From NCBI GenBank assembly GCA_947179485.1, contig OX359245.1:56903067-56967066 (forward strand): 64,000 nucleotides of DNA, written 5' to 3'. The notes under the pieces are model-generated. The model saw only the letters and a list, made by a program, of their open reading frames with translations. It was not told the origin of the DNA and ran no database searches. Position numbers and translations under genes: made by a program. Origin of the DNA: Allacma fusca. Its lineage: Eukaryota > Arthropoda > Collembola > Symphypleona > Sminthuridae. This document shows, piece after piece, positions 1-12,795 of the stretch (within the stretch, counting starts at the first letter, position 1; each line of letters starts with the position of its first letter).

Positions 1-2435
1 CTTTCAGTACAATGAGTACTTCCTCAGACGACTAACAAAGGGGCTGTCATAGGTATGTAGATGTGTTCTCGGAAGAATATGAAACGCAAGTGCCCGAGGT
101 TCGTTTCGCGAAATAAAATATTTTATAATTAATGCAAGCAAATAATATTAAACAAAACTTACGAATAGCTTGATTGTAGTTTCGTAGGTTTTTAATCAAG
201 CAAATCAAATCAAAGCAACCTTTATTGTATTTGAGTACACATACTACAGCAGTCTTACATTGAGTTTTTATTAGATCAGGATTTCTGATCTGGCGTCGGA
301 ACGTTTACCTCCGAATGAGATTCTTAAAGAGGAAGATACAATTGCTGCATATCGTTACTAGAGAATTCAGAAATATTAGACAAATGTTCTTCCATCTGAA
401 TGTGACCTTCAAACTGCGGCTTTTAGACCAGGCAATATTTTGTGCTGTGAAGCGGAAGTAGAATAGAACATCCCTGCTGACCAAAATTATGGAACATTTA
501 GATGAGAACAAAACTATGTGTAATTATATTAATATTAGTACTTAATTATTACCATTGTAATAATTATATGTTATTATTATTGAAAGTACAGTACTTTTAT
601 CTTTTCAAGTAGTAAATCATCTCATGACAATCTCCCAGAAAGCACCAAACATTCGCAAATATTTGTTCAAGCAATCTCGTTAAAGAAATGCCAACATTTT
701 TCAACAAGATTTTTGGTAATTATCGGCAACGAATAGTGACAAAATCTTCAAGAGATCAATTTGTGCCCATAAACTTATCTATGACGTCTCGCCAGCTATT
801 CGCGAGTATGTATGTTTAAGATAGTGGAAGATCAACAAACGAATAACGCTGACGTCTACATTCAGTCTACAGAAATAATGTTCCATATGTATGTAATTAC
901 ATATAATAAGGTATAATAGGTACTTCAAATGACTTGAGTACTGAAAGCTTGAAAAATATAAAATGCTTTGCTATTCCCAAGCAAACCGAATAAGACACGT
1001 AAGTCTGAAAGGAACGTCCCAGAATCCAGAAATGTGAGGTAATGTTTCTGAAATATTTGAAGGGGTCTCCTGTAAATGAGAGTATAGTGTGTAAATATAT
1101 ATAATTTGCAAAACATAGAAACCGAAAACACTGCACCCATACACACATAGGTACATACGTGTATATGACAAATTTTACTGTGTGCTGTTTCTCTGCCATT
1201 GTCGTATTCCCAGGCATACATTTTTTGGTCCCTCGCTCTGAACCCGTGTTCCAACTACCCGTTGGAGTTTAAACTTCCTAGTTTGAAGGTTACACAATTT
1301 CTATGACATGTTTTCACCACAACGTGCCAATTTTTATCCATGCGTTACTCCCCTAATAAAGTCAGTTGCAAATATCCACTTATTTGTTTTACCTTCTCCA
1401 TGTTTCCTACATCGATACGTACTTGTCAATACAAATGAGTCAATGATCTTGACCATATATTATTATGGCAAGCAAGTAATTTAGAATCCTAATTCATAGC
1501 AAAATCCCACTGATGCAGAAAATTGTGTGTACTAAGCATCCAGCCATTACTACAGGTGTTCCATGCAGAAGAAGCAATCGCCATTGAAGATATTATTGAC
1601 TATTTATTACTAACGTAAGAAATAAATGAGTGTGCTTCGATAAAATATTAGTTTTATTGTCCTGCAGTTTTGGAAGTGCAGGGTTTTTAACAATTAGTTA
1701 CGAGGAGTTAAACTTGTTAAGTATCAGATGAAATCAATCCTACGGAATCCCATTAAGTTGGTCGTGTGAATCCAATGCAGGAAATCAAGACTCATCTTTC
1801 AATCCGCCGATTGGTCGAGATATGTGTTGGGGCAAAATACAAAGATAAGGTATATCTGTAACTTGTATTATAAATTATGAAATATATTTTTAATAACAAC
1901 AATAAAACGAACGACAAAAATCTATCGTGACTAATTGTAGGACCCTGTAAAGAAATGAGTTGACAACAAATTCGGAAAACAGATAAAAATGAAGAAGTTT
2001 TCGCGATTCCCGCAAGCAATGAGAAACTTGTCGTGCATAATTATGAAAAAATTATCTTCTACAAAACAGTCAAAATTTCTAAATATTGTGCCAATACACT
2101 CAACTTTGATCTGAGGTCAAGAGCATGTTTCGGTTGGGACACTATCGGACACTATTGGTTCTTTACTCTTTGTTTGGAAGTTACATCGTGTATTCCACTT
2201 ATTCACAAAATTATATCAGTGTACATGTATAATATAATAATACTAAAAATACTTACGAAGTTTTTTACTATTGTGTAAATACAGCACAAATACATTATCG
2301 CTTAGGTGTACATAAATCAAAATACAGATTCTGAGATGTGTGTGCACGATGTGCAGTTATACACATTCAACTTAAATACCTATTCATTAGTCACTGTTTT
2401 CTTAGAAATATACGTCAATGAGCACTTCCATATTT
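1..2435. other. intergenic, no gene recognised
   Basis: This AT-rich stretch has only short open frames (up to about 110 codons) with no recognisable domain, and they overlap one another on the same strand. I see no tRNA, no obvious repeat array and no coding-like exon flanked by convincing splice sites. Confidence 0.5.
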
Positions 2436-2916
2436 TGTTAAGCTATATTTGAGTTTGAGAAATATTACTCATGTAGGAATGACTCATATATGTAAAGGAG
2501 AAGAATTGTATCTTGTACTCAGCCATTGGCTGATGATGATGTCATTTATGAGATTCTTATTGTATGATGTTGTGTGCCCAACCATTGGCTAAAAATGATG
2601 TCACTAAGAAAGAAACTATCTTCCCTTTGTTACAACCATCCCTATATAAACCCAACTCATGAATACAGTCGAGAGGCTAGAGCTGAGAGGCTGGAGTTAG
2701 AGTCTGGCCCGTGTCTCACACATAGTAACTATACTGTTACTATGCCGGACTCAACATCTCACTCCTCTCTCTCTATCTCCCTCTCCAGCTCACACATTCA
2801 CTATACTATACTCGAGTACTTTGAATAAACTAATAATTGGCAGAACTTTATATTATATTCCCCATCATTCACTTATTCTTAATAAAGGAATCCCCATTCA
2901 CAATTACATCTTAACA
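2436..2916 (+). repeat. 5' LTR of the non-autonomous element
   Basis: This 481-bp repeat contains a TATA box (CTATATAAACC, near 2642-2652) followed by a pyrimidine-rich CTCT stretch. It differs from its partner at 4048-4530 by a few substitutions and by CT dinucleotide number, which points to a fairly recent insertion. Confidence 0.85.
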
Positions 2917-4047
2917 TGGTGGAGTTGCTACGTTTTCTATATTTTGAATTTGTCAATTCAAATATAGACGTTTCCCGTCCTCTCTGCGAGTTTGCTCCTA
3001 TTCAGTCCCATCCTAAAAATATTTTTTTTGGCGTCAGCCTCTGCCGAAGGCTTTGCTCAAAATTTTCAAGACATTCTCCAATTGCCCTGACCAGCCTACC
3101 ACCGATTTTTTGCCGACACCGAGATAACTGTTTGGAATCACTACCAGAATTGATCACTCTACCCGTGACTTCCCTTCGCAAAGAAAATTTCGCCTACCAC
3201 CGAGACGAATTCCACGGCTGACCCTAGCCAAGTCACCCGCCCAACATAGACCTGCTCAACGCCAATTTATGGACTTCAATAATCGCGTCCCATTAATGCC
3301 CGGATTTTCAAGATATCGACACGACATGCCTCATCCCTCTTCAATTGCCGACGTTACTACGGAATCAAAGGATACTCAGAGTGCCAGCACACGAGATTGC
3401 GACTCATGCAAGTATTACACAGACTACAGACAGTTTCCAGCACAGAGAAACTACCCACAGAATCTTCGCTTCCCCGGTATGTCTATTAGATATTTTCGAA
3501 CGTCTCGCTTAATCTACAATATTTTGTTTTGAAGTCTACTCGTCGAAACGCAGTGTCTCCAAGTTCCATCAATTTTTGCGACAAACATTTCCACGACAAT
3601 GTTAACATATTTCCTGTAAGCTTCCAGAAAGTGTGATTAATTTTTCGAGGACGAAAAATCTTTAGTGCGGTGAATTATATGACAAAAGCGTAATGAATGT
3701 TAAGCCATACATATAGTTTAAGAAAACGGATACATTGTATGTAAAGAGTAGCAATGAAGCCTCTTACTGTTACTGTAACACGTAAGGAAAATTACTTACA
3801 GATGTAAAGAAAAAAAAAATCTTAGTGTCTATTGTATCGTGCTCAACTATTTTATTATATGTAAAAGGTGTAGTTTTTATGAGAAAGTCATGCATTTGTT
3901 TTCAAATATTTCATTTATTATACTATGTAAATTTTGTTGTATTGCTGGAGTTGAAATTCGGATTCAAAATTTTATTGTCTTGTTAAGAATTTAAAATATG
4001 TCACCCTTGTTATAAATGCTGGGACAGCATTTCAATTGCCCGTAGAA

Positions 4048-4530
4048 TGTTAAGCTATATTTGAGTTTGAGAAATATTACTCATGTAGGAATGACTCATA
4101 TATGTAAAGGAGAAGAATTGTATCTTGTACTCAGCCATTGGCTGATGATGATGTCATTTATGAGATTCTTATTGTATGATGTTGTGTGCCCAACCATTGG
4201 CTAAAAATGATGTCACTAAGAAAGAAACTATCTTCCCTTTGTTACAACCATCCCTATATAAACCCAACTCATGAATACAGTCGAGAGGCTAGAGCTGAGA
4301 GGCTGGAGTTAGAGTCTGGCCCGTGTCTCACACATAGTAACTATACTGTTACTATGCCGGACTCAACATCTCACTCCTCTCTCTCTCTATCTCCCTCTCC
4401 AGCTCACACATTCACTATCCCATACTCGAGTACTTTGAATAAACTATTAATTGGCAGAACTTTATATTATATTCCCCATCATTCAGTTATTCTTAATCAA
4501 GTAATCCCCATTCACAATTACATCTTAACA
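4048..4530 (+). repeat. 3' LTR of the non-autonomous element
   Basis: This 483-bp partner of 2436-2916 has the same TGTTAAG...TTAACA ends and the same TATA box. The longest open frame in it (4186-4566) runs out of the LTR into flanking DNA and is not a gene. Confidence 0.85.
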
Positions 4531-4534
4531 ATTT

Positions 4535-4985
4535 ATAATGCTGATCACAACGATACAACTAATTAATTACGCAGGCATGGGTTTAAATGTATTCACAGTG
4601 GAGTGCACACAAAAGGTAGGTATTTTTCCCGAAACAAAAAAATTGTTTTTCCAATTTGAATGAAATTGAGATTTCAATCAGCGTATGCTGTAGTCTGCAA
4701 AAATAATTATTTTTAATTTACAACGTGACTGCGCAAATCGACAATAAATTACTAAAACCTACATAAATTTTATGTATTTGACCCCAGCCTTAAAAAATAA
4801 CCGGAACGAGAGAACACTGCTGTGAAGTACTTTTATGTAAATTTAATTATTTTCAAGTTTCAAGATACATAGAAAATCAAAATTCATAATCTACATATGT
4901 GCTTTGTATGAAGAAGTGGAACATTGTATCCGTATATATTTCCGGTCTTTAAAACTTAACAACTTTATTTTTATTCTCAAGCCTG
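4535..4985. other. intergenic, 3' flank of SEC14-like gene A
   Basis: AT-rich spacer between the LTR element and the end of gene A. No gene or repeat array is recognised. Confidence 0.4.
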
Positions 4986-6672
4986 TCACAACAGCGGAAT
5001 TTCAATGTTGTTTGAACCACCGTATAATCTGGGTATCACATGAGGAGGAAACTTTGATCCCAAGAATTCCGTCCATTCCTTTCTACATTTCCCATAAATG
5101 TGCGTTTTTGCCTTAGTTTTTTCACTCAAAAATGGCTTCAAGCATTTGTAAAACGTAGCGAAGAACCACGGGGCTATTTATAATTCGAAACGTTTCATTT
5201 AGCAATCATCACAATTACATATAACTTTAGAATTTACAACTACATTGGAAAAGCGATTTCAATCAACTCACCGTTAATGACTATAAGATACTTGGAAGAT
5301 TCCGGAAAATTGGCTTCAAAAATCTGTGCACAGTCGGAAACTGCTTGCAGAACTAAATATACACAATCAGGGTGGAGTTAAATATTTCTAAAATAAATTG
5401 AAACTTAAATAATTAGATGTAAAAATACCTGCGATGGTTCCTTGGCTAATTGTCAACCCCTGGAGATCCGTGATTACGCTGTATTGAGTTACAGGAACGC
5501 CCTCTGATGTCAATTTCCCTTTCATAGCTTCTTCAATAGTTTTCGCAATCTTCCATCTGGATAATAGAGCAGTCTCAGAACCAACTACCTCTAGAGTCTT
5601 CTTCATATCCCATTTACCAGAAGGCGACACAAGCACTATAATTGCATGTTAGGAATTATCATGATAGGATATGAAAATAAATAATATGTTTAATATACAC
5701 CACTTTCATTGTACACTATGCAGAAATTATTTTGTATTTATTTTATAATTTTTTGAAATGATCTACTAGCAGTAAATTTATGAAATGTGTTCATTGGTGA
5801 TATTCATACGATAATGGTGCTTGGAAATGACCTAAAAAATCCTATTTGAAAAATTCATAATTGAACCAGTTGAAAATCAGTGTTATGAATTTTCCTGAAA
5901 ACTACGAAATACACTGACTACGCAATTCTACCCAGAAATTCGAATGAACAGTAATTTTGATACACATCACATGAAGAAATTGTATGCACTTGAGTGTTTA
6001 ATTGATAACATATTCATTTCTAAAATAATTAACTACAGCATTAATTACCTGGACAGTTGTCGTCGTCGAAGCCCAGCATTGTTTCTGGCATGAGGTCTTC
6101 ACAGAGCTTTGGCATGTCCCAAAATGCTAATTGATCGTAACCAATCTCCTCTCTCCATTTCATATGCTAGTCAATTGTAAAATCCATTATGGAATATGCA
6201 TAAATAAATGTAGAAAGCCCGGAGGGAATGCACGCTGTCATTAAATATTTTCAATGCATAGTAAGTTACCTTCCTTAGCATTAGCTCTGCCTGATCAAGG
6301 TTATAATCACGGGCTATAGCAGATTCAAAATCAACAGAGAAGATCAAACACTTGAATATTAAGGTTTTTACTGCAGTGACCCAAACACACGTTACGTATT
6401 GTTATATATTTAGAATACGAGTAGAGTCATAAATCCAGTACCTCTTATCCATCTTAATAATTCCATATCCGAGTTTAAGAGCTCATTTAAATTCAAATCC
6501 TTAACGTTCGCTCGAAACTGCAAATTATTACACACAAATGGATGAAACCTACCTGGCCATAATAGCTAATCCAGTCCTTATCTTCTAACCACTTAAAATA
6601 AACCGATCAATATAAAAAAGTTTAATTTACCTCTCCCAGGATTTCCAGTTCGTGAAGATTTGGGGCAGCCAT
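4986..6672 (-). CDS. SEC14-like CRAL-TRIO lipid-binding protein, gene A (7 exons)
   Basis: Predicted exons on the minus strand are 6631-6672, 6442-6517, 6270-6313, 6049-6166, 5429-5635, 5272-5352 and 4986-5173. All junctions are GT-AG and the joined length is 756 nt (251 aa). The N-terminus is MAAPNLHELEILGE. Exons 2-3 encode a CRAL-TRIO N-terminal helix pattern (MELLRWIRA followed by RDYNLDQAELMLR). Exons 4-7 match the SEC14 lipid-binding fold, including the family blocks SEGVPVTQYSVITDLQGL, ANFPE, FYKCLKPFLSEKT and VIPRLYGGS. The usual role of this family is to bind and transfer a small hydrophobic ligand such as a phosphoinositide, tocopherol or retinoid in the cytosol; the ligand cannot be read here. 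There is no GOLD domain, unlike vertebrate SEC14L proteins. It is the first of six paralogs in the window. Confidence 0.85.
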
Positions 6673-9600
6673 ATTTGCAGGACTTTCAAAAATGGCAAAA
6701 CAAAATTAGCAGTACAGTAGTCAAGTTACAATGACTTTGAACGGTGTTACGACCAGTGGCTCTGAATTAACTATAAGTTGATGTAGTCCCAATGTGCACT
6801 TATCTTTACAATGATGGATGCTCTCAATCACAAAATGTAAATTGCGTGGAGATAAATGCGTCATCCATGAATCGTTGAAACGGGAAAATCAGACTAATCT
6901 CATACCTCAATTAACTTTGTATAGAAGATAATGTATTATTGAACAAAAAAATCCTGGGAAATTTTCTGAAGAAGTTGCTTAAAGTTTGCAAGGGGCATAT
7001 CACAGGCAGTCATTTTAATACTTTTTGATAATGACGGCAACCTATGTCTTAGAACATTTAAAAATATACCTCCATTAGAGTTTAATATAAACAGTATTTT
7101 GCAATAAAATCGTATGCATTGCTGCTCACGCAGTTGATGGCTGTGATGGATATGTAATTCAGTTTGTTTTCATGTCTAAAACCATCTATAGTTTGCTACT
7201 ACCTCGTGAAGTGCATTTGTGGATTTCTGCTGTTTACCTATTTGTAATTTAAGCTAATGCATGAATGTATATATAAACATAATTGTAAATAATTTTAGTA
7301 GCATTCCGCTAAGACACTATTCTTGTTATTTACATTCTGTTTATTTATGGTTTCGTAATAATTCAGTTAATGTGGGAAACGGTGGAAATGTAATAATTAA
7401 AGTGTCAATTATATCAAAATAATAGCAGGAGTATATTCGCGGGGTGGCTTGTCTGGCCTTTGAGGAGCGTATGAACTTATCTGTTTTCGAGTAGAGAAAT
7501 GTACCTACAACTGAGAACTGAATCAGATAAGAGTGGATCCGTCTAAAGTGCATTTCCACAACTCAAAAACTACTAGATTGTAATATACACAAAGTTAACA
7601 CAGGCTTTATTTGAGCTGCTATTTGTGTCTGAAGTTTTACGATTTCGATCTGATCCCTTACAAGCTGCAAATTCTTTCATTTCAAAAATACTCCAAAATT
7701 TTTATTTAAGTTTAGGTCAAAAACAAACAAAACACTGCTTTACTTGACAGCAAACCGGTAGGGACAATTTCTAAAACAACTGAATTTTTCCTGATCTCAA
7801 TTTTCCCGAAAAGGACTTGAAACAGGATTGGACGCAATGCATGACCTTTAAGAAAGTATATGAATTTCCAGCGGAAGGAACCAAAACCATGAGTTCAATC
7901 CGGAAAGTTGGAAATGTTGTAATATTTATACCCTTAAAGTGTCCCGGGACTTCAGGTAAGGTACATGTGGTAAGGGTACGTTACATTATTTATTAACAGG
8001 ATGAAGATATTTAAACTAATGAAGGGAGGGAAAAGGGATATGATTTCATGAGACGAACGTTTTTAGTTACTTTGCGTCTTTTGACTTACATTATAATTAT
8101 AAATATTTTTTTGTACTTGTTGGTCACCATCGTCATCTGGATATCATCATGATTATTATTAACATCATTCTGGACCGCATCTGCGTATTCTTAAAGTGAA
8201 TGTTTTGTATGGTTTCACACTGTGAGTTGTCTGGCATCTTAAAACTATATTATAAACTTAATGATTAAAGTAATAATTACAATAATTTAAGTATACCAGG
8301 GAAACAAATAGTCTTCCACTTATTTGGGATGGTCAGACCAGCCCCTACTTTTTATTCCTTATTCTAACTTTCCTACACTCATCACTTATACTTGCACATA
8401 TAAAGGATGATGCTGCGCTGATTTTATCATTAGCTAGTTTTCCTGACATGCGCACTCGCAGGTCGTTTTGGATGGATGGTTGAGTAAGAGTAATTTTAAC
8501 CAATCATAATTCCCGATTTACGAATCATGCAAATTCATTTCCTTTTAAATTGTACGTTACAAATACCATTAGTAAAAACCCTGTGCTTCACAAGGACAAT
8601 TACTTTGAGAGGTGGTAGTGTGAAAGTAGAAAATAAATGCAAAACGGCTTACGAAACAAGCCATGTCGTGGAGACTTGTTGAATGCCTAAGTCGTACGCG
8701 TTTATTTTAAGAGTAGCGCGCGAAGCTCTAAATACACCGACAGAAAGTGTCCGTTATAATAAGGACTAGTAGAAAGCCCTGCTCAGCAGGGATAATTACT
8801 TATAGGTTAGGGATACTCTTACATATACGCTAGAATTTGCATGAGTATAATGAGATCTAAGACTTGAAATATTATAATAATTCAAGCAATATATCATGGT
8901 TGCGGGCACTTGGGAACTTCCCACCAAGGCCCTGCCCTTGCTCCATGTTTGACCCGTAGATCGCGGCTGGGAGTTAGTCCCGCTTTAACATACAAATGCT
9001 AATTTATCCTTTAAAAATTTCCTTAAATACGACATTTGTTCTAAATATTTCATTTCTGCCATCAAGTATTTTTACTTGATGTTCAGTATCGACAATTTTG
9101 ACTTTAACTCTCTTCCCTGATGTATGTTCCTTGATAATTGGCCATGTGTAAAACCTGATTGAAAAACCGTGTGAACCAATAAGTCACCTCTACTTTCCAC
9201 CCTTGATTACACCAATGGGTCTCCTCTACTTTACATCCTTGTTTAACCCAATGGGTAAACACCACGTCTCAAAGCAGTTTTAAAAATGGGTAAATCCAAA
9301 TAATATTAAAATAAAAGTTCAACAATAGCCAAGGAAAAGTTCCCACAATACCTAAAGACAAAAAAAGCCAACTATATCCGGAAAAACATCAAGACAATTC
9401 CCAAAGCAAGTGTAAAAATATCCGTAAATCCAAACATAAAAGTTCAACCATATCCAGAAAAGTCCACACTATTGAAAATCCTCGTTGTAAATGCAGAGCG
9501 ATGAAGGAGAGTGGTTTTGAGTTTCGACTGGATAGAAGCTTCGGCTCGCTGGCGCTGGCCTCGGTTTGCTGTATAGATAGACCACCGACCTACTTCGCTA

Positions 9601-9985
9601 TATAGTAATACATTAACATGTGGTATATACATACAGCGACAGCAAGCCGAAGCTATATTTGAGTGCGATGATGCGATAGATATTGCAGGAGACAGGAGGA
9701 GGAGCGGAGTAGCGGAGGAGGAGAGTCGGAGAGTGGTAATTTAAAGCTTGCCAGCCACGCTCATTCCACTATGTAGCAAGCCGCTCTGTAGTAAACTACT
9801 TCACTATATATCGAAGGTATATACAGCAAGGAAGCAAGCTGAGCAGCACAGCGAGCTGAAAAAGCTCTCCTCTGCGACAGAGTTTCAGTTGTTTCAGCTC
9901 GCTCAAGCTCGTTGTGCTTGTGCTTCTCGGCTTGCTTGCTGTGTATTGTATACCACCGCACCGGCTTGATCCAAGCTAACAATTA
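6673..9985. other. intergenic, no gene recognised
   Basis: Mostly AT-rich DNA without supported genes. Around 8755-8800 there is a short hairpin (CCCTGCTCAGCAGGG). At 9660-9740 there is a GGA/GCGGAG-rich purine stretch. Between 9590 and 9840 the words ACTACTTCRCTATATA and CAGCRAGGAAGCAAGC recur in short imperfect repeats. The overlapping frames in 9440-10230 are repeat translations, not genes. Confidence 0.4.
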
Positions 9986-9990
9986 TACGA

Positions 9991-10156
9991 TGCACGGTGA
10001 GGAGAGAATTGCTTATGTGATATATGTACTCTTGCCACCTATTGGTGTTTGTGGAAAGTAAATGAAGCAGAAGAGCGCGTACGCTGAGGGGAGGATTGCT
10101 TATTGTATATATGTACTCTTGGCATCTATTGGTGCTTGAAGCAGAAGAGCGCGCAA
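9991..10156. repeat. two-unit tandem duplication (~80 bp unit)
   Basis: Two adjacent diverged copies share GAGGAKTGCTTAT, TATATGTACTCTTG, CTATTGGTG and GAAGCAGAAGAGCGCG in the same order. The first copy is longer by roughly a dozen bases because of an insertion (TGTGGAAAGTAAA). Confidence 0.7.
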
Positions 10157-10714
10157 TTTGAAAATCCACAGACTCCATCAAGTGGCCGTTATAATGTAGA
10201 GATTTCCGTAGGGACTGCACTTTCTTTCTCAAAAATAAATCACTAATAAAATATCAGTTTTCAGTTCGAAGATTTTTTTTTTGACTTGGTCTTCATCTGT
10301 GGGAGTTTATTTGTTCAATATATGAATGCTTGCGTCACCATTAAAGAGGAAGCTGAACGAGAACTTGAAAAATTATTAAAGCTTACAAGGTTTTTCACAT
10401 TGAAGAATTCGGTAATTTATTTTTACTGCCCTACTTAATAGTTAACGGGAATGTGTACCGAAAACTTTCCAGCATCTTCCGCAGCGGAATGTTTCTATTT
10501 GACATGTGGAGAGACTCAAAGCAGAAAACAACCAGTTTCGGATTGAAAATACTTTAGTCAGGACTTTTCCGAGAAAAAAACTCATTAAAATTGTGACCTC
10601 ACGGAATACAAGAAACCTGTGCGAGCATTCATTTGTAAATTAAAATAATCAATCTCGCTCAACTCTGATCCTCCGAGACACTTAATTACGTTCGGAAATA
10701 TTTGCGTGTTTAAA

Positions 10715-10850
10715 ATCAGGGAATTCCTGCCACCCTACAAGATGCAATTTCTTCCATTTCAACTAAATTACAAGGCTATCCTTTGGCGCTGTCACTTGTC
10801 AGTGGCCGACAAGACCATTAACTCTCGGAAGAAATTTCCATTGATCAGAT
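10715..10850 (+). pseudogene. relic coding repeat, left part (split by hAT element)
   Basis: This segment aligns by eye with 17800-17927: both run from a CCTGCCAC start through CAAGGCTATC, TTTGG, GCTGT and GCCGAC to an AGAT end. Its continuation lies at 12000-12072, beyond the inserted hAT element. After the insertion the frame reads DQMESGIKGYIEF..., matching DQMKSRIEVHIEV... in the second copy. The parent protein is not recognised. The 17.8-kb copy serves as the empty site for the insertion. Confidence 0.6.
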
Positions 10851-11991
10851 CAGAGCTTCTGTTGGGGACAAAATTCTTGTCCCGTCCCCGTCCCGTCCCG
10901 ATATTTTTTCAAAACCTTTGTCCCCAGTCCCGTCCCGACAATCGGGACACGGTGACGAAAACCGTGTCCCCGTCCCGTCCCCAAAACATTATAAAAACGT
11001 TGTCCCCGGTCCCGTCCCGAAAGTCGGGACATGGGGACAAAAATCTTGTCCCCGTCCCGTCCCCAAAATTTTTAAAAAACTTTGTCCCCGGTCCCGTCCC
11101 CAAATATTAAAAAAAAATTGTCCCCGGTCGCGTCCCCAAAATTTAAAAAAAAAATTGTCCCCGGTCCCGTCCCCAAAATTAAAAAAAAAATTGTCCCCAT
11201 CCCCAAAATTAAAAAAAAATTGTCCCCGGTCCCGTCCCCAAAATTAAAAAAAAATTGTCCCCGTCCCCAAAATTAAAAAAAAATTGTCCCCGTCCCCAAA
11301 ATTAAAAAAAAATTGTCCCCGTCCCCAAAATTAAAAAAAAATTGTCCCCGTCCCCAAAATTTAAAAAAAAAATTTCCCCGGTCGCGTCCCCAAAATTTAA
11401 AAAAAAATTGTCCCCGGTCCCAAAAATCGTGGCATGTGAACACAATTCCTGTACCGTCCCGATAATTACTGAAAACAGTTGTCAACATTCTCATACCGAA
11501 AATCGGAACATGAGAAAAATCTCGTACAAAAAATATTTGTACCAAAAACATGAAAAACACATTTATAGAATCGTGGCTCCAAGATTCTTCCTTAACTTTT
11601 TGAGCAACAAGCCTCATTTTCTACAACCTAAAATCGAATGTCTTACATTCGGTGAAATAGTGTTCACAGAATAGTTTACTCATGAGCATTAAAGCTGAAA
11701 CGTTATCCTTGTTCTGCTATGCTTGCTCGTCCCGTCCCGTTATATACACACCAAAAAGCATGTCCCGTCCCGAATATAATGGGGACAATTGTTTTTGTCC
11801 CCGTCCCGTCCCGAATATAGTGGGGACAATTTGTTTTGTCCCCGTCCCGTCCCTGATATAATGGGGACATTTTTTTTGTCCCCGTCCCGTCCCGAATACG
11901 ACATGGGGACAATTATTTTGTCCCCGGGGACGTCCCGTCCCGGTCCGTCCAGTGCCCCGACGTCCTGTCCCCGTCCCCGTCAGAAGCTCTG
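10851..11991. mobile_element. hAT miniature element 1 (GTCCCC-repeat filled)
   Basis: Perfect 11-bp inverted termini (CAGAGCTTCTG) are flanked on both sides by the 8-bp duplication GATCAGAT (10843-10850 and 11992-11999). An 8-bp duplication with CAGAG-type termini is the hAT superfamily signature. The 1141-bp interior is dominated by GTCCCCGTCCC motifs, partly arranged as a minisatellite of roughly 29 bp (AAAATTAAAAAAAAATTGTCCCCGTCCCC). No transposase frame is present. The long arginine/proline/serine-rich open frames on both strands across it are translations of the repeat. Confidence 0.93.
10865..11440. repeat. C-rich/A-rich minisatellite inside hAT element 1
   Basis: Roughly twenty tandem units combine GTCCCC(GGTC)CCGTCCCC with a poly-A block (AAAATTAAAAAAAAA). 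The most regular units lie at 11100-11420. A second, shorter cluster of the same motif without the A block lies at 11725-11985. Confidence 0.9.
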
Positions 11992-11999
11992 GATCAGAT

Positions 12000-12072
12000 G
12001 GAGTCAGGAATCAAAGGTTACATTGAGTTCCTGGACGATATCCCCGTAAAAGAATTCTACGATGCTAGTGAT
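12000..12072 (+). pseudogene. relic coding repeat, right part
   Basis: This continues the relic of 10715-10850 after the hAT insertion, reading GIKGYIEF and ATDIPVKEF-like residues up to TACGATGC. It aligns with 17927-17995. It is then cut by a second repeat element starting near 12065. Confidence 0.55.
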
Positions 12073-12397
12073 TCTGTCGGTGCAAAGATTGGGAATAATC
12101 GAAATTGCAATTATTACAATTGACAATGCAAGAACCAGTAAAACCGTAACTGGTACATGCTAAATTGCAACTTTTTGTAGTGCAAGCACTTGTAATTACA
12201 ATTGAATTTCTTGCAATTTCAGTTGTGCTTAACCGATAATTGCGAGTATTTAATGTTTTGTAATTGCAGTTTAAGTAATTACACAGAAATTGCGCTTACA
12301 CCGACAGTTGCAATTCCCTTGTGTAAAATAATCGCAATCCCGAAGTTACAAGTTCAATTAATAATTGCGGTTAACTTTGCAATTACAAGAAACAGTA
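12065..12397. mobile_element. decayed TTGCAATT-type hAT miniature element
   Basis: This segment starts TAGTGATTCTGTCGG and ends CAAGAAACAGTA. It shares ends and inner blocks (AACCAGTAA..CCGTAACTGGTAC, GTGCTTAACCG, TTGCGGTTAACTT) with the element at 25936-26915. It is filled with TTGCAATT/AATTGCAA words. No matching 8-bp duplication is visible, so it is either old or internally deleted. Confidence 0.65.
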
Positions 12398-12795
12398 ATT
12401 TTTCAATAACAACTGAACCATGAATAAGCAACTAAAACGACCACATATCTTAAAGTTTTGACGAAACTTATTTACTTTCACCATTTAATTTAAAGATACT
12501 AAAATTGTACCTCCGCATAAATACATTACAAACTGCATAATTGTTATATTAATGAATGTATAATTACTGTATTCTTGTATTTACCAAACCATACATAAAT
12601 ATTAGGCATTGCACGCCTAAAAAACAAAGATGCTCACCGTGAGACAACTTCATTTCAGAGTACGTTTATGTAATTTGACATTGACAAGATGCCAATTTCA
12701 GATAAAAAATCAGATTTTTAAGAATTAGAGGGATAGATAAGAGTTACACAATCTAACAGTGACTAGTAGTGTCTAAAAATAATGAATTCTAATTT

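Larger units (their letters stand above)
2436..4530 (+). mobile_element. non-autonomous LTR retrotransposon (2.1 kb)
   Basis: Two nearly identical direct repeats of 481 and 483 bp flank about 1.1 kb of internal DNA. Each repeat starts with TGTTAAG and ends with TTAACA, and the element is bordered by the 4-bp duplication ATTT (2432-2435 and 4531-4534). The first internal bases are TGG, as expected for a tRNA primer-binding site. The internal region has two short open frames (2916-3221 and 3269-3532) with no recognisable gag, protease, reverse transcriptase or integrase, so the element must have been moved by enzymes supplied elsewhere. It resembles TRIM/LARD-type derivatives in plan. No clear polypurine tract precedes the second LTR, so the orientation rests on the TGG and the TATA box. 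Confidence 0.85.

Noticed and set aside
897-1254. Three nested minus-strand frames of 66-109 codons
   Set aside because: They overlap in different frames, have no domain and show no splice context.
4986-5173. Possible frameshift in the last exon of SEC14-like gene A
   Set aside because: Re-reading the bases at 5150-5175 gives an exon of 188 nt that keeps the frame through the conserved YGGS block.
11100-11420. CRISPR-like array appearance
   Set aside because: Units are contiguous with no unique spacers, and the array lies inside a eukaryotic transposon.
10706-11912. Several overlapping open frames rich in Pro, Arg, Ser and Lys on both strands
   Set aside because: They are translations of the GTCCCC minisatellite in hAT element 1. 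All frames are open because the repeat lacks stops.
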